Below are positions 54,649-63,266 of a DNA stretch of 64,000 nucleotides, one piece after another; the stretch's first letter is position 1; every line of letters begins with the position of its first letter. The stretch is from Collinsella aerofaciens (GTDB lineage Bacteria; Actinomycetota; Coriobacteriia; Coriobacteriales; Coriobacteriaceae). A program made the translations under genes and the position numbers. The stretch is from NCBI RefSeq assembly GCF_015554145.1, contig NZ_JADNHZ010000012.1, positions 1 to 64,000 of the forward strand, given 5' to 3'. The notes beneath the pieces are model-generated. The model worked only from the letters and a program-made list of their open reading frames with translations. It did no database searches and was not told the origin of the DNA.

Positions 54649-55689
54649 ATGTCTGAGCTCAACCCCGTCCGCATTGCCGTCATCGGCGCCGGCGCCATGG
54701 GCCGCAACCACATCCGCTTTGTCACCGAGGAGCCCGAGGCCGAGCTCGTCGCCATCGCCGACGCCTTTGAGGGCGCCCGTGCCACGGCCGAGGCCGCCGG
54801 CGTGCCGTTCTTTACCGATCCCGCCCAGATGATGGACGAGGTCAAGCCCGAGGCCGTCATCATCGCCACCCCCAACGACCTGCACCTGGGCGTTGCCCGC
54901 GAGGCCATTAAGCGCAACATCGTGCCGCTGGTCGAAAAGCCGATCTCCAACGATCTCGAGGATGCCCAGGCCTTCGCCGCCGAGGCCGAGACCGCCGGTG
55001 TGCCCGTGCTCGTGGGTCAGCACCGTCGCCACAACCCGTTTGTGAACAAGGCCAAGGAGATCATCGAGTCCGGCGAGCTGGGTAAGCTCACCGTGTCGAG
55101 CTTCCACTACATGATCTATAAGAACGACGAGTACTTCGATGTCGAGTGGCGCCGCAAGAAGGGTGCCGGCCCGATCCTGGTCAACCTAGTGCACGACGTC
55201 GACCTGCTCCGTTACCTGCTGGGCGAGCCCGTTGCCGTCCAGGGCATGCAGTCCAGCGCCGCCCGCGGTTTTGAGACCGAGGACTCCGCCGTGGTCAACG
55301 TCCGCTTTGCCGATGGCGCGCTCGCGAGCATGACCATCTCCGACGCCACCGCCAGCCCCTGGAACTGGGAGGCAACCGCTCGCGAGGACCCGCAGTACCG
55401 TCCCTTCGACGCCGACGCCTACTTTATCGGCGGCACCAAGGGCGCCCTGTCGCTGCCCCGCCTGCACCAGTTCTCCTACGATGGCGCCTCCAACTGGCAC
55501 AAGCCGCTGCAGATGGAGATTCCGGCCGTCGACCCAGCGCTGCCGCACAAGATGCAGCTCAAGCACTTTGTGAAGGTCGTCCGCCGCGAGGTCGAGCCCG
55601 TCGTGACCCCCGCCGACAACGTCAAGACGCTCACGCTGCTTAACGCCATCAAGGAGGCCGCCGAGACCGGTCAGCTCGTCGAGCTGTAA
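54649..55689 (+). CDS. Gfo/Idh/MocA-family oxidoreductase
   Basis: NAD(P)-dependent dehydrogenase of 346 residues related to inositol dehydrogenase and glucose-fructose oxidoreductase. The Rossmann GAGAMG (13-18) is present. Asp38 favours NAD. The conserved EKPIS (96-100) provides the catalytic Lys, and NLVHDVDLLRYLLG carries the conserved Asp/His pair. AAGGAG precedes the ATG. It presumably acts in the same pathway as the SDR; the substrate is unknown. Confidence 0.9.
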   Translation: MSELNPVRIAVIGAGAMGRNHIRFVTEEPEAELVAIADAFEGARATAEAAGVPFFTDPAQMMDEVKPEAVIIATPNDLHLGVAREAIKRNIVPLVEKPISNDLEDAQAFAAEAETAGVPVLVGQHRRHNPFVNKAKEIIESGELGKLTVSSFHYMIYKNDEYFDVEWRRKKGAGPILVNLVHDVDLLRYLLGEPVAVQGMQSSAARGFETEDSAVVNVRFADGALASMTISDATASPWNWEATAREDPQYRPFDADAYFIGGTKGALSLPRLHQFSYDGASNWHKPLQMEIPAVDPALPHKMQLKHFVKVVRREVEPVVTPADNVKTLTLLNAIKEAAETGQLVEL

Positions 55690-55761
55690 TGCCTTAAGAG
55701 CGGCCGCGGCGGAAACCCCATGCCGAGCCCCTCGGTCCGCCACAAATAAGCCCCTCTTCTT

Positions 55762-55797
55762 TGCCCCGCGAGCAGCCTCCTGCCCGCGGGGCATTTT
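55762..55797 (+). terminator. terminator of the SDR-OFA-Gfo cluster
   Basis: TGCCCCGCG pairs with CGCGGGGCA, followed by four Ts, 73 bp after the stop codon. Confidence 0.8.
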
Positions 55798-55857
55798 GCT
55801 ACCTTGCCGACGATTTTTCTGGGGCGGGGGCTATTTTGCACCTCGGCTTGATTCGTT

Positions 55858-56019
55858 CGCCACGAAACGCGCCTATCTACTACGTTTAACCGATCGCCCT
55901 TAACCATGCCAAATTTCGCGAAATAAAAGCCGCAGGTAGACGGCTTGCGTATTCTCGGAAAACCGGGGGATGGTCGACCCATACGGTTCAAACGTAGTAG
56001 ATAGGCCGCTTTCGTGGCG
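55858..56019. repeat. family B element, copy 2
   Basis: 162-bp element with 30-bp inverted ends, nearly perfect (left 55858-55887, right 55990-56019; both contain CTATCTACTACGTTT or its complement). The centre shares GTTTAACCG, CAAATTTC, CCGCAGGTAGA, GCTTGCG and ATGGTCG in the same order as copy 1. It precedes the tex gene by 81 bp. Confidence 0.8.
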
Positions 56020-56100
56020 CGGCCCCAAAACAGTCTTTTGGGGCGGGTGGTATCCTTGGTAGCCCTGTGCTGCAAACGCACCTTAAACGCAAGGAGTCCC

Positions 56101-58248
56101 ATGGATCTTATCGCCCAGCTCGCCCGCGAGCTCAACCTTAAGGCCGCCAACGTCGAGGCGGCCGTCAAGCTCATCGACGAGGGCAACACCATCCCATTTA
56201 TCTCGCGCTACCGCAAGGAAGCCACGGGCGGCATGGACGACGTCGCCCTGCGCGCACTCGACGAGCGCCTGTCCTACCTGCGCAATCTTGAGCAGCGTAA
56301 AGAGGACGTCATTCTGCTCATCGACGCCCAAGGCAAGCTCACGCCCGAGCTCGAGGCACAGATCCGCGAGGCCACGCAGCTCCAGCGTGTCGAGGACCTC
56401 TACAAGCCCTACCGCAAAAAGCGCATGACCCGCGCGCAGAAGGCCCGCGAGGCAGGCCTGGAGCCGCTTGCCAATATGATCATCATGCAGGCCTCGGCCA
56501 AGGGCAGCGCGCTCGACGCCGCCACGGCATACGTCAACGGGGAGGCCGGCTTCGACACGCCCGAGAAGGCGCTCGCCGGCGCCGCCGACATCGTGGCCGA
56601 GACGGTGGCCGAAGACCCTGAGAACGTCGCCGACCTGCGCGCCTTTACGCAAAACACCGCCGATATCGTCGTCGAGGCCACCGACCCCACCGAGAAGACC
56701 CCCTACGAGCCGTACTACAGCTATGACGAACCGCTGCGCCGCATCCCTAACCACCGTGTGCTGGCTATCGACCGCGGTGAGCGCGAGGGCAAGCTCCGCG
56801 TGCGCGTGAACGTCGACGGCGCCGCCGCCACGGCACGCCTCGGCAGCCGTTGGCCCCGACGCCAGGGCGTCTTCGCGCCTGTCTTCGATGCCGCCATCGG
56901 CGACGGCTACAAGCGCCTCATGGCCCCCTCACTGGAGCGCGAGGCCCGCGCCAAGCTCACCGTTCGCGCCCAGACCGAGGCCATCAACGTCTTTGCGAAG
57001 AATCTCGAGGGCCTGCTCTCGGCACGCCCCGTCCGCGGCGCCCGCGTGCTCGCGCTCGACCCGGGCTACCGCACCGGCTGCAAGGTCGCCGTCATGGACG
57101 AGACCGGCAAGTTACTCGACCACGGCGTGGTCTACCCCACCAAGCCGCGCCACGACGTCGCCGGCACCAAGCGCGAGCTCGCCCGCCTCGTCAAGAAGGA
57201 CGGCGTCAACACCATCGTCATCGGCAACGGCACCGCCAGCCGCGAGACCGAGGAAGTCGTCTCGGAGTTCATTGCCGAGCAGGCGCCCAGCCTTCGCTAC
57301 ACCATCGTTAACGAGGCCGGCGCGTCGGTGTACTCCGCTTCCGAGCTCGCCAGCCAGGAATATCCCGATTTGGACGTCACCGTGCGTGGCGCCATGAGCC
57401 TGGGCCGCCGCCTGCAAGACCCGCTGGCAGAGCTCGTCAAGATTCCGCCCCAGTCCATCGGCGTGGGCCAGTACCAGCACGACCTTGACCAGGCTGAGCT
57501 CTCGCGCACCCTGGGCCACGTGGTGGAGGACGTCGTCAACCGTGTGGGCGTCGACGTGAACACCGCGAGTGCGAGCCTGCTGGGATACGTATCGGGCATC
57601 ACGCCGAACGTGGCCAAGAACATCGTGGCCTACCGCGAGGAAAACGGCGCCTTTACCGATCGCCGCCAGCTCAAGAAGGTCCCCAAGCTGGGACCCAAGG
57701 CATATCTCAACGCCGCGGGCTTTCTGCGCATCAGCGGCGGTAAGAACCCGCTCGACGCGACAAGCGTCCACCCCGAGAGCTACGAGGTGGCCACATCCGT
57801 CTTGGAACGCGCCGGCGTGGCGGCCAATGAACTCGGCCGTGGCGGCGTGCCCGATATCGAGCGCCGCCTGGGAAGCATATCGACGCTGGCAAGCGACCTG
57901 GACTGCGGCACCCTCACGCTCATCGACATCGTCAACGAGCTCAAGAAACCCGGCCGCGATCCGCGCGACGATGCGCCCGAGGTGGTCTTTAGCCGCTCGG
58001 CGCTTTCCATCGACGACCTGGAACCCGGCATGGAGCTCAAGGGCACGGTGCGCAACGTCGTCGACTTTGGCGCCTTCGTCGACGTGGGCGTGCACCAGGA
58101 CGGCCTCGTGCACATCTCCAAGCTGGCCAACCGCTTCGTAAAGCACCCGAGCGACGTGGTGCGCGTCGGCGACACGGTGAAGGTATGGGTAGAAAAGGTC
58201 GATTGCGACCGCAAGAAGATCTCCCTCACCATGGTGCGGGGGAAGTAA
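56101..58248 (+). CDS. tex: Tex-family S1 RNA-binding protein
   Basis: Tex homologue of 715 residues, a nucleic-acid-binding factor implicated in transcription and RNA metabolism. It has the N-terminal helical domain, a YqgF/RNase H-like core (VLALDPGYRTGCKVAVMD), the helix-hairpin-helix segment (LGYVSGITPNVAKNIVAYRE, KVPKLGPKAYLNAAGFLRI) and a C-terminal S1 domain (GTVRNVVDFGAFVDVGVHQD). ATG 56101 has AAGGAG and begins at the standard MDLIAQLARELNL; an upstream frame from 56014 would overlap repeat B2. Confidence 0.95.
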   Translation: MDLIAQLARELNLKAANVEAAVKLIDEGNTIPFISRYRKEATGGMDDVALRALDERLSYLRNLEQRKEDVILLIDAQGKLTPELEAQIREATQLQRVEDLYKPYRKKRMTRAQKAREAGLEPLANMIIMQASAKGSALDAATAYVNGEAGFDTPEKALAGAADIVAETVAEDPENVADLRAFTQNTADIVVEATDPTEKTPYEPYYSYDEPLRRIPNHRVLAIDRGEREGKLRVRVNVDGAAATARLGSRWPRRQGVFAPVFDAAIGDGYKRLMAPSLEREARAKLTVRAQTEAINVFAKNLEGLLSARPVRGARVLALDPGYRTGCKVAVMDETGKLLDHGVVYPTKPRHDVAGTKRELARLVKKDGVNTIVIGNGTASRETEEVVSEFIAEQAPSLRYTIVNEAGASVYSASELASQEYPDLDVTVRGAMSLGRRLQDPLAELVKIPPQSIGVGQYQHDLDQAELSRTLGHVVEDVVNRVGVDVNTASASLLGYVSGITPNVAKNIVAYREENGAFTDRRQLKKVPKLGPKAYLNAAGFLRISGGKNPLDATSVHPESYEVATSVLERAGVAANELGRGGVPDIERRLGSISTLASDLDCGTLTLIDIVNELKKPGRDPRDDAPEVVFSRSALSIDDLEPGMELKGTVRNVVDFGAFVDVGVHQDGLVHISKLANRFVKHPSDVVRVGDTVKVWVEKVDCDRKKISLTMVRGK

Positions 58249-58315
58249 ACCGCCAAAGCGAATATCCCCTCTTCGCGGCAAGTGTCGCAAAGAGCGTAGG
58301 CGTTCCTCGCGCTCT

Positions 58316-58343
58316 TTGTCCCTTCGGCAAAGTGGGGTATACT
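58316..58343 (+). promoter_or_regulatory. promoter of the Abi-associated RNA
   Basis: TTGTCC (58316-58321), 16-bp spacer, TATACT (58338-58343). The transcript is predicted to start near 58350. Confidence 0.65.
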
Positions 58344-58349
58344 GTCCGC

Positions 58350-58410
58350 AGTGTGAAAAGCCTTCGGGCTTTTAGCGGCTGCGGGTACCTGTACCTACAG
58401 CCGCATTTTT
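58350..58410 (+). ncRNA. putative Abi_2-associated small RNA / leader with terminator
   Basis: Between the promoter and the Abi gene lies a hairpin AAAAGCC-TTCG-GGCTTTT (58356-58373), a UUCG tetraloop closed by C-G. Directly next to it is a second hairpin, GCGGCTG/CAGCCGC (58375-58404), with an inner GGTACCTGTACC, then ATTTTT. This predicts an RNA of about 60 nt with its own terminator, ending 19 bp before the Abi ATG. Abi_2/AbiF genes are reported to have a short structured RNA upstream, which supports the call; equally it could be an attenuator. Confidence 0.6.
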
Positions 58411-58428
58411 CGTTTTGGAGGAACGATC

Positions 58429-59562
58429 ATGAAGGAGCGCCCGCTCATCCCGGCAGAACAACAGGTCTCCCACCTCGCAGAGCGGGGCGTCCGCTTCGAC
58501 ATAATGAGCCCCAAGGATGCAGTCGCGTTCCTCCGCGACAAGAACTTCTTCTTCAAGGTCAAGGCGTTTGCGAAGTGCTTCTCAACGTATCGTAGCCCAG
58601 CGTCGGAGGGCTACGGACGCTACGTCAACCTAGACTTCGCCTACCTCACCGAGCTCACCAGACTCGACCACCACCTCCGCGAGCACATCCTCTCGATGAC
58701 GCTTGACATCGAGCACTACATGAAGGTCCATCTAAACCGGACGATGATGGACGACGGCGCCGACGGGAAGGAGGTCCTCGACCTCCTTTTCGCCCACGAA
58801 AGGCTGCGTAAGGAGAGGATGCTGGAGGAGCGGTTCGATCCAAGCGGGTCAGAAACAGCCGTCGAGAAGATGAAAGCCATCGCCGACCGGCTAGATGGGG
58901 TGGGCGGCAGCGAGCGGGTGATGCTCTTCCTCGAGATGCTCCACATCGCCGAGGATCAGACTTTGGGGATAGACCCGGAGCACCTCGAGCGCAGCGTCTC
59001 GTACCTCGGAGACTCGAACTACACCCGGGACCTCGCGAATAAGTACGGCAGACGCGAGGACATGTACGTCTGGAACTACCTGGAACTCGTCTCCTTCGGG
59101 GGAATCATCGCGCTTTACAAGTTCTACTTCTACGACCTCAGGAGGGAACGCAGCCAGGAGGCCGAATCCGTCAAGCAGCTCCTGTTCCCCGTGAAGGCCC
59201 TGCGCAACGCGGCCGCTCATAACGGCAACGTTCTGAACACGATCGGGCAGCGTCTACAGAAGCCCGTCGGCTCCATCGCGACGGCCGCGCGGGAGGAGCT
59301 CGGAATCGACCAGGAGCTCGTCGCCCTTACGAAGCGCTTCCCCGTCATCCACGACTTCACCGCACTCGTGCTCTGCTTCGATAGAATTGTCAGCGATGCG
59401 GACGCGAGGTCGGAAAAGGCGGCAGGCCTGCGCACCCTGCGCGAGCGCTTCCTTGAGCACGCCGACTATTTCGAAAAGCAGATCGAGCTTGACCGAGGAA
59501 TCAGGATGCTGGGGGAAGTCATGCGCTCGGGAGCCGATGCCATCTCCTCGAGCTCCCTATAG
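58429..59562 (+). CDS. Abi_2 family (AbiD/AbiF-like) HEPN protein
   Basis: Abortive-infection-type protein of 377 residues. The HEPN ribonuclease motif R-x4-H is present as Arg259-Asn-Ala-Ala-Ala-His264 (LRNAAAHN), in the expected C-terminal half. Upstream helices LRDKNFFFKVKAFAKCF, LTRLDHHLREHILSMTLDIE and YLELVSFGGIIALYKFY match the Abi_2 layout. GGAGG precedes ATG. Its AGG/AGA-rich arginine codons differ from the CGC/CGT-rich neighbours, suggesting acquisition by transfer. It is expected to act as a phage-triggered or RNA-controlled RNase toxin; its target is unknown. Confidence 0.85.
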   Translation: MKERPLIPAEQQVSHLAERGVRFDIMSPKDAVAFLRDKNFFFKVKAFAKCFSTYRSPASEGYGRYVNLDFAYLTELTRLDHHLREHILSMTLDIEHYMKVHLNRTMMDDGADGKEVLDLLFAHERLRKERMLEERFDPSGSETAVEKMKAIADRLDGVGGSERVMLFLEMLHIAEDQTLGIDPEHLERSVSYLGDSNYTRDLANKYGRREDMYVWNYLELVSFGGIIALYKFYFYDLRRERSQEAESVKQLLFPVKALRNAAAHNGNVLNTIGQRLQKPVGSIATAAREELGIDQELVALTKRFPVIHDFTALVLCFDRIVSDADARSEKAAGLRTLRERFLEHADYFEKQIELDRGIRMLGEVMRSGADAISSSSL

Positions 59563-59768
59563 CTCTTCAGTCCCCTAATAGCCCCTTGCCACTTGGGCCC
59601 CGCTCGGACAGAGTGGGTTCGAGTAGGTTCGAGCAACTCAGCAGCAATCCGACTACCCGCTGCATGAAAACCGCAGCTCAGACGCATGACATGCCGTCCC
59701 ATGAAGCAGCGGGTTCGGGTAAGAGTACGTCCGAGTGGTCAGAGTAGGGCCCGACTTCCCCCTCTTGG

Positions 59769-59948
59769 CGACGTGCAAAATCGCGAATATTCAGCATCTC
59801 TCGATAGCCCCGCGGTGCCTCAGAGAGCCATAAAAGCAAAAACGGCCCCCGTTTTAGCGTCAATTAGAGCCAAAACGGGGGCCGTTCCGTGCTTCAACCA
59901 GCTGGTAAAAGCCTTTACCGTGCTGAATATTCGCGATTTTGCACGTCG
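59769..59948. repeat. family F nested palindrome with multibranch fold
   Basis: Perfect 28-bp outer arms (59769-59796 and 59921-59948; the left contains AAAATCGCGAATATTC) enclose three internal hairpins: CTCTC.../...GAGAG (59797-59827), AACGGCCCCCGTTTT/AAAACGGGGGCCGTT (59841-59886) and GGTAAA-AGCC-TTTACC (59904-59919). It lies between the convergent Abi and transaldolase genes, 19 bp from the latter's stop. 59563-59768 to its left holds only a further CCCGCTGC/GCAGCGGG inverted repeat and no gene. Confidence 0.8.
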
Positions 59949-59967
59949 CCGCAGGGGGTACCCTTGC

Positions 59968-60672
59968 TTACGGCAGGATATGGAAGCCGAGCGAGGCGAT
60001 ATCCTTAGCGAAACCGCGCACGGTATCGAGCGAGACCTCGTACGGGTCGCGGCCGATGTTCTTACGCTTGGCCAGGATGTTGTTGGGCACCGTGATGATC
60101 TGGCAACCGCATCCTTCCGCCTGGTAAATATTGATAAGCTCACGCGTGGACGCCCACAGGACCTCGCAGTTGGGCTTGGCGGCGGCCTTCTTCACCGACT
60201 CCGTCATAAACGGAATGGGATCGACGCCGGTGTCAGCGATACGGCCGGCAAAGAGCGAGATGATGGACGGCGTCTCGGCATCAACGGCCTCGACCATCTC
60301 GTCGACCTGCGTAGGCGTAAAGATGGTGGTGACGTTGACCTTGATGCCATCGGCCGAAAGCTTGCGCACCAGCTCGGCGGTGGACTCGCCCTTGGTAGTC
60401 ACGCACGGAATCTTGACGTAGACGTTCTCGGCCCAGGTAGCGATCTCGCGGGCCTCGACCTCCATGGTCTCGACGTCGTCGGCAAAGACCTCAAACGAGA
60501 CGGACACATCGGTGATGTGGGCCAGGACCTCCTTGGCAAACGCGCGGTAATCCGTCACGCCGCCCTTCTTCATAAGGGACGGGTTGGTCGTGAAACCCTG
60601 AACGTTGCCGTTCTCGTACATGTCGAGCATGCCCTCGAGGTTTGCACCGTCAGCGAACACCTTGATTGCCAT
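59968..60672 (-). CDS. transaldolase / fructose-6-phosphate aldolase family protein, copy 1
   Basis: Small transaldolase of the TalC/FSA type, 234 residues. TTNPSL (28-33) and the Schiff-base Lys in VYVKIPC (Lys87) are present, as are TTIFTPTQ and FAGRIADTG. It transfers or cleaves dihydroxyacetone units on sugar phosphates. It is very similar to the copy at 63267-63977 and lies 324 bp downstream of the UlaA-type permease, beyond a terminator, so it probably has its own promoter. ATG 60672 follows GAAAGGA. Confidence 0.9.
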   Translation of the reverse strand: MAIKVFADGANLEGMLDMYENGNVQGFTTNPSLMKKGGVTDYRAFAKEVLAHITDVSVSFEVFADDVETMEVEAREIATWAENVYVKIPCVTTKGESTAELVRKLSADGIKVNVTTIFTPTQVDEMVEAVDAETPSIISLFAGRIADTGVDPIPFMTESVKKAAAKPNCEVLWASTRELINIYQAEGCGCQIITVPNNILAKRKNIGRDPYEVSLDTVRGFAKDIASLGFHILP

Positions 60673-60810
60673 CTGCCTGATTCCTTTCGCTTGCACATGG
60701 GCGATAAACTGCTAAACACTTTATCTACGTTTATCAAGGCGTGAACTGCGGTTTTTTATCTTCTCGGCGAACGGTTTTGCAGATTTACCATTTTTATATC
60801 GACGCCCCAG

Positions 60811-60829
60811 CGGCAAAACGTTTTTGCCG
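60811..60829. promoter_or_regulatory. palindrome upstream of transaldolase copy 1
   Basis: CGGCAAAA-CGT-TTTTGCCG, a perfect operator-like inverted repeat in the 60673-60902 leader region. Nearby GATAAA repeats (about 60720-60740) are also present. The bound protein is unknown. Confidence 0.45.
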
Positions 60830-60902
60830 ATCATTGCGTTTGATTCCGTTCACGGAACAGAAGCAGCGCCTCGCCGGCTCATATTCACAATCGCTCCAAA
60901 GC

Positions 60903-60938
60903 AAAAAGCGGTGACGCCTCGATTGAGACGTCACCGCT
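60903..60938 (-). terminator. terminator of the PTS operon
   Basis: On the minus strand AGCGGTGACG/CGTCACCGCT with a short loop is followed by five Ts, 59 bp beyond the permease stop codon. Confidence 0.88.
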
Positions 60939-60996
60939 TCCGTGTAGGAGCCGGTTATCGGAGCTCCGCCCGATTAGGGCTTAACGTATGCCTGGA

Positions 60997-62388
60997 TTAC
61001 TCTTCCTCAACGTGATTGATCACAGCACCCTTGGTGTGGATGAAGTTGGGGACGAAGGCAACGACCAGAAGGACAGCGAGAATCGCGTAGACACCGGTGG
61101 TACCGAAGGCCTCGGCAGCGCGGCCAAGCGTAATACCAATGACGGAGAAATCGAAGTCGCCGAACGTAGTGTTCTTGAAGCCAAAGACGCCAAGAACGGG
61201 CAGGAGCAGGGCCGGGGCAAAGGTGATGAGCAGGCCGTTGACGAAAGCGCCAAGAGCTGCGCCCTTGCGACCGCCGGTAGCATTGCCGTAGATGCCCGCG
61301 GTAGCACCGCAGAAGAAGTGGGGAACCATGCCCGGGATGATGAAGATGCCCAGGGTAGCGCCCACGATGAACATACCGACCACGCCACCGATGAAGGAAG
61401 CGACAAAGCCGAGGATAACGGCGGTGGGAGCATAGGGGAAGAAGACAGCGCAGTCGACGGCGGGGATGGCACCGGGGATCAGCTTGTTGGAGATACCCTG
61501 GAAAGCCGGGACCAGATCGGCGAGGATCATGCGGACGCCGTTATAGACGATGGTGACACCAACGGCGAAGGACAGAGCACAAGTCAAGGCATAGACGATC
61601 ACGTTGTCGCCGCCAGCGGTCTTGGTAACGACCGCAGGATCTGCAATGTAAGCGGCGAAAGCGGTAACCAGGTAGAAGAAGGCCATGGTAAGAGCCGTGG
61701 AGATGGTAGTGTCGCGCAGGAAGGCGAACTTCTCGGGAACCTCGATCTTCTCGGTGCTGTTCTCCTCGGCGTCCTTAGCAAAAAGCGTACCGACTGCAGC
61801 GGAGATGTAATAGGCGAGCGAACCGAAGTGGCCCATGGCGATTTCATCGCCATCGGTAACCTTCTCGGTGAAACGCTGACCAACGGCGGGAAGCATAGCG
61901 CTCACGAGGCCCAGGAACATGCCGCCCACGATGACAAGCTGGACATCCTGGAAGCCAGATGCTTGCAGAACGGCAGACAGCAGGCAGGCCATAAACATGC
62001 TGTGATGGCCCGTCAGGAAGATGTACTTAAACTTGGTAAAGCGGGCAATGATAATGTTCACGACATAGCCGAGAATCAGGATCATCATGGTCTGAACGCC
62101 AAGGACGCTCTGAGCCATCGAAACGACGACCTCGTTGTTGGGCACGACGCCGGTGATGTGGAAACCGGTCTCGATGAAGGTACCCAGCGGAGCAAGGTTC
62201 TCCTGAACAACAGCGGCGCCGGCGGACAGCATGATGTAACCAAGAATGGGCTTCAGGGTGCCCGTCATCACCTTGTGGGCAGGACGCTTAAGCGCGACAA
62301 GGCCCACAAAGGCAAATAGACCCATAATCCACGCTGGCTTGGTCAGAATCGATTGGATAAACTCAAGTATGGGAAGGATGGCTTGCAT
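60997..62388 (-). CDS. PTS EIIC component, ascorbate (UlaA/SgaT) type
   Basis: Polytopic permease of the AG (ascorbate-galactitol) PTS superfamily, 463 residues with about eleven hydrophobic helices. Family stretches include FTKFKYIFLTGHHSMFMACLL, SYISAAVG-like AYYISAAVGTLFA, YNGVRMILADLVPAFQGIS and ATAGIYGNATGGRKGA. It imports and phosphorylates a sugar together with the IIA and IIB genes upstream. ATG 62388 has AAAGGAAG. Ascorbate itself is not proven: no ulaD, E or F homologues are visible, and the transaldolase partners suggest a pentose or similar substrate. Confidence 0.87.
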   Translation of the reverse strand: MQAILPILEFIQSILTKPAWIMGLFAFVGLVALKRPAHKVMTGTLKPILGYIMLSAGAAVVQENLAPLGTFIETGFHITGVVPNNEVVVSMAQSVLGVQTMMILILGYVVNIIIARFTKFKYIFLTGHHSMFMACLLSAVLQASGFQDVQLVIVGGMFLGLVSAMLPAVGQRFTEKVTDGDEIAMGHFGSLAYYISAAVGTLFAKDAEENSTEKIEVPEKFAFLRDTTISTALTMAFFYLVTAFAAYIADPAVVTKTAGGDNVIVYALTCALSFAVGVTIVYNGVRMILADLVPAFQGISNKLIPGAIPAVDCAVFFPYAPTAVILGFVASFIGGVVGMFIVGATLGIFIIPGMVPHFFCGATAGIYGNATGGRKGAALGAFVNGLLITFAPALLLPVLGVFGFKNTTFGDFDFSVIGITLGRAAEAFGTTGVYAILAVLLVVAFVPNFIHTKGAVINHVEEE

Positions 62389-62459
62389 CTGCGCTTCCTT
62401 TCTCTCTAACGTGGGCGCGTTTCCCTCTTCCACAGGGAACCGCCCTTTTTTGTGCCGCT

Positions 62460-62735
62460 TTAGGCGTTAGCGGCGGCCGCCTTGATTGCCTCGAGGGCGT
62501 CTTCGCGGATCTTCTTCTTGTTCACATAGCTGCGAACGATCACAACGTTGCCGTGGAGCTCGGGGGCGAGTTCCTTAACGGTGATGAACAGATCCGGATT
62601 TGCGGAAGAAGCACCGTTCAGGTCCATAGACTCAACGTCGGCCTTGATGCCCTCCTCCTCGCAAAGCTCCTCGACTTTGCCGGCGAGCATCAGGCTGGAC
62701 CCGATGCCGTTTCCGCATACGGTGATGATATGCAT
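62460..62735 (-). CDS. PTS EIIB component, ascorbate (SgaB) type
   Basis: IIB domain of 91 residues carrying the phosphorylated cysteine in VCGNGIGSS (Cys7). It accepts phosphate from EIIA and passes it to the sugar at EIIC. SMDLNGASSANPDLFIT follows as in SgaB-type proteins. It is between the IIA and IIC genes in the operon. Confidence 0.92.
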   Translation of the reverse strand: MHIITVCGNGIGSSLMLAGKVEELCEEEGIKADVESMDLNGASSANPDLFITVKELAPELHGNVVIVRSYVNKKKIREDALEAIKAAAANA

Positions 62736-62810
62736 GGCAACCTTCCTCTCCTACACGTGACGGTTTTCCGTCTATCCAAAAGCGGCGACGCATCGCCGTG
62801 CCATTAAGGC

Positions 62811-63257
62811 CTAAAAGAATGAACGCATGGTCTCCAAAACCTGCTCGGGCGTATCACATGCGCTGAGCTTGGCAACGCAGTCCTCGTCCTCGAACATCTG
62901 CGAAAGCTCCGCCAAGCAGCCAAGATGAGCCTTGGGGTCGGGTGCGCAAATACCCACGAGCACGTGAACCGGATCGAAATCCTCGTGTCCAAACGCAATG
63001 GCTGGGTCAAGCGTGACGATACAGATTCCCGCTTCGCTCACATTGCCATCTGCTTGAGCGTGGGGCATGGCGATGCCCTCTTCCAAGACCATATAGGGGC
63101 CGAATTTGTGAACCGATGAAATCATGGCGTCAACATAGCTCTGATCGCATTTGCCAGCGTCTACGAGCAACTTACCGCATGCCCTGATCGCTTCCTCCCA
63201 GTCGGAGGCCTCGACGTGGCAGGCAACAAGCTCGGGCTTAAGAAGATCGGTCAGCAT
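62811..63257 (-). CDS. PTS EIIA component (fructose/mannitol/ascorbate type)
   Basis: IIA protein of 148 residues with the phosphorylated histidine in GIAMPHAQ (about His66), preceded by MVLEEGIA. Normal for PTS_EIIA_2 family. It receives phosphate from HPr and donates to the IIB encoded 75 bp downstream. Confidence 0.93.
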   Translation of the reverse strand: MLTDLLKPELVACHVEASDWEEAIRACGKLLVDAGKCDQSYVDAMISSVHKFGPYMVLEEGIAMPHAQADGNVSEAGICIVTLDPAIAFGHEDFDPVHVLVGICAPDPKAHLGCLAELSQMFEDEDCVAKLSACDTPEQVLETMRSFF

Positions 63258-63266
63258 GCTCGTCCC

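Noticed and set aside
53173-55107. 644-codon minus-strand frame over the OFA and Gfo genes
   Set aside because: Gly/Asp/His-rich shadow composition typical of the reverse strand of GC-rich genes.
59600-59660. tRNA-like GGTTCGAGTAGG text
   Set aside because: The T-arm-like sequence is not accompanied by an acceptor, D-arm or anticodon stem.
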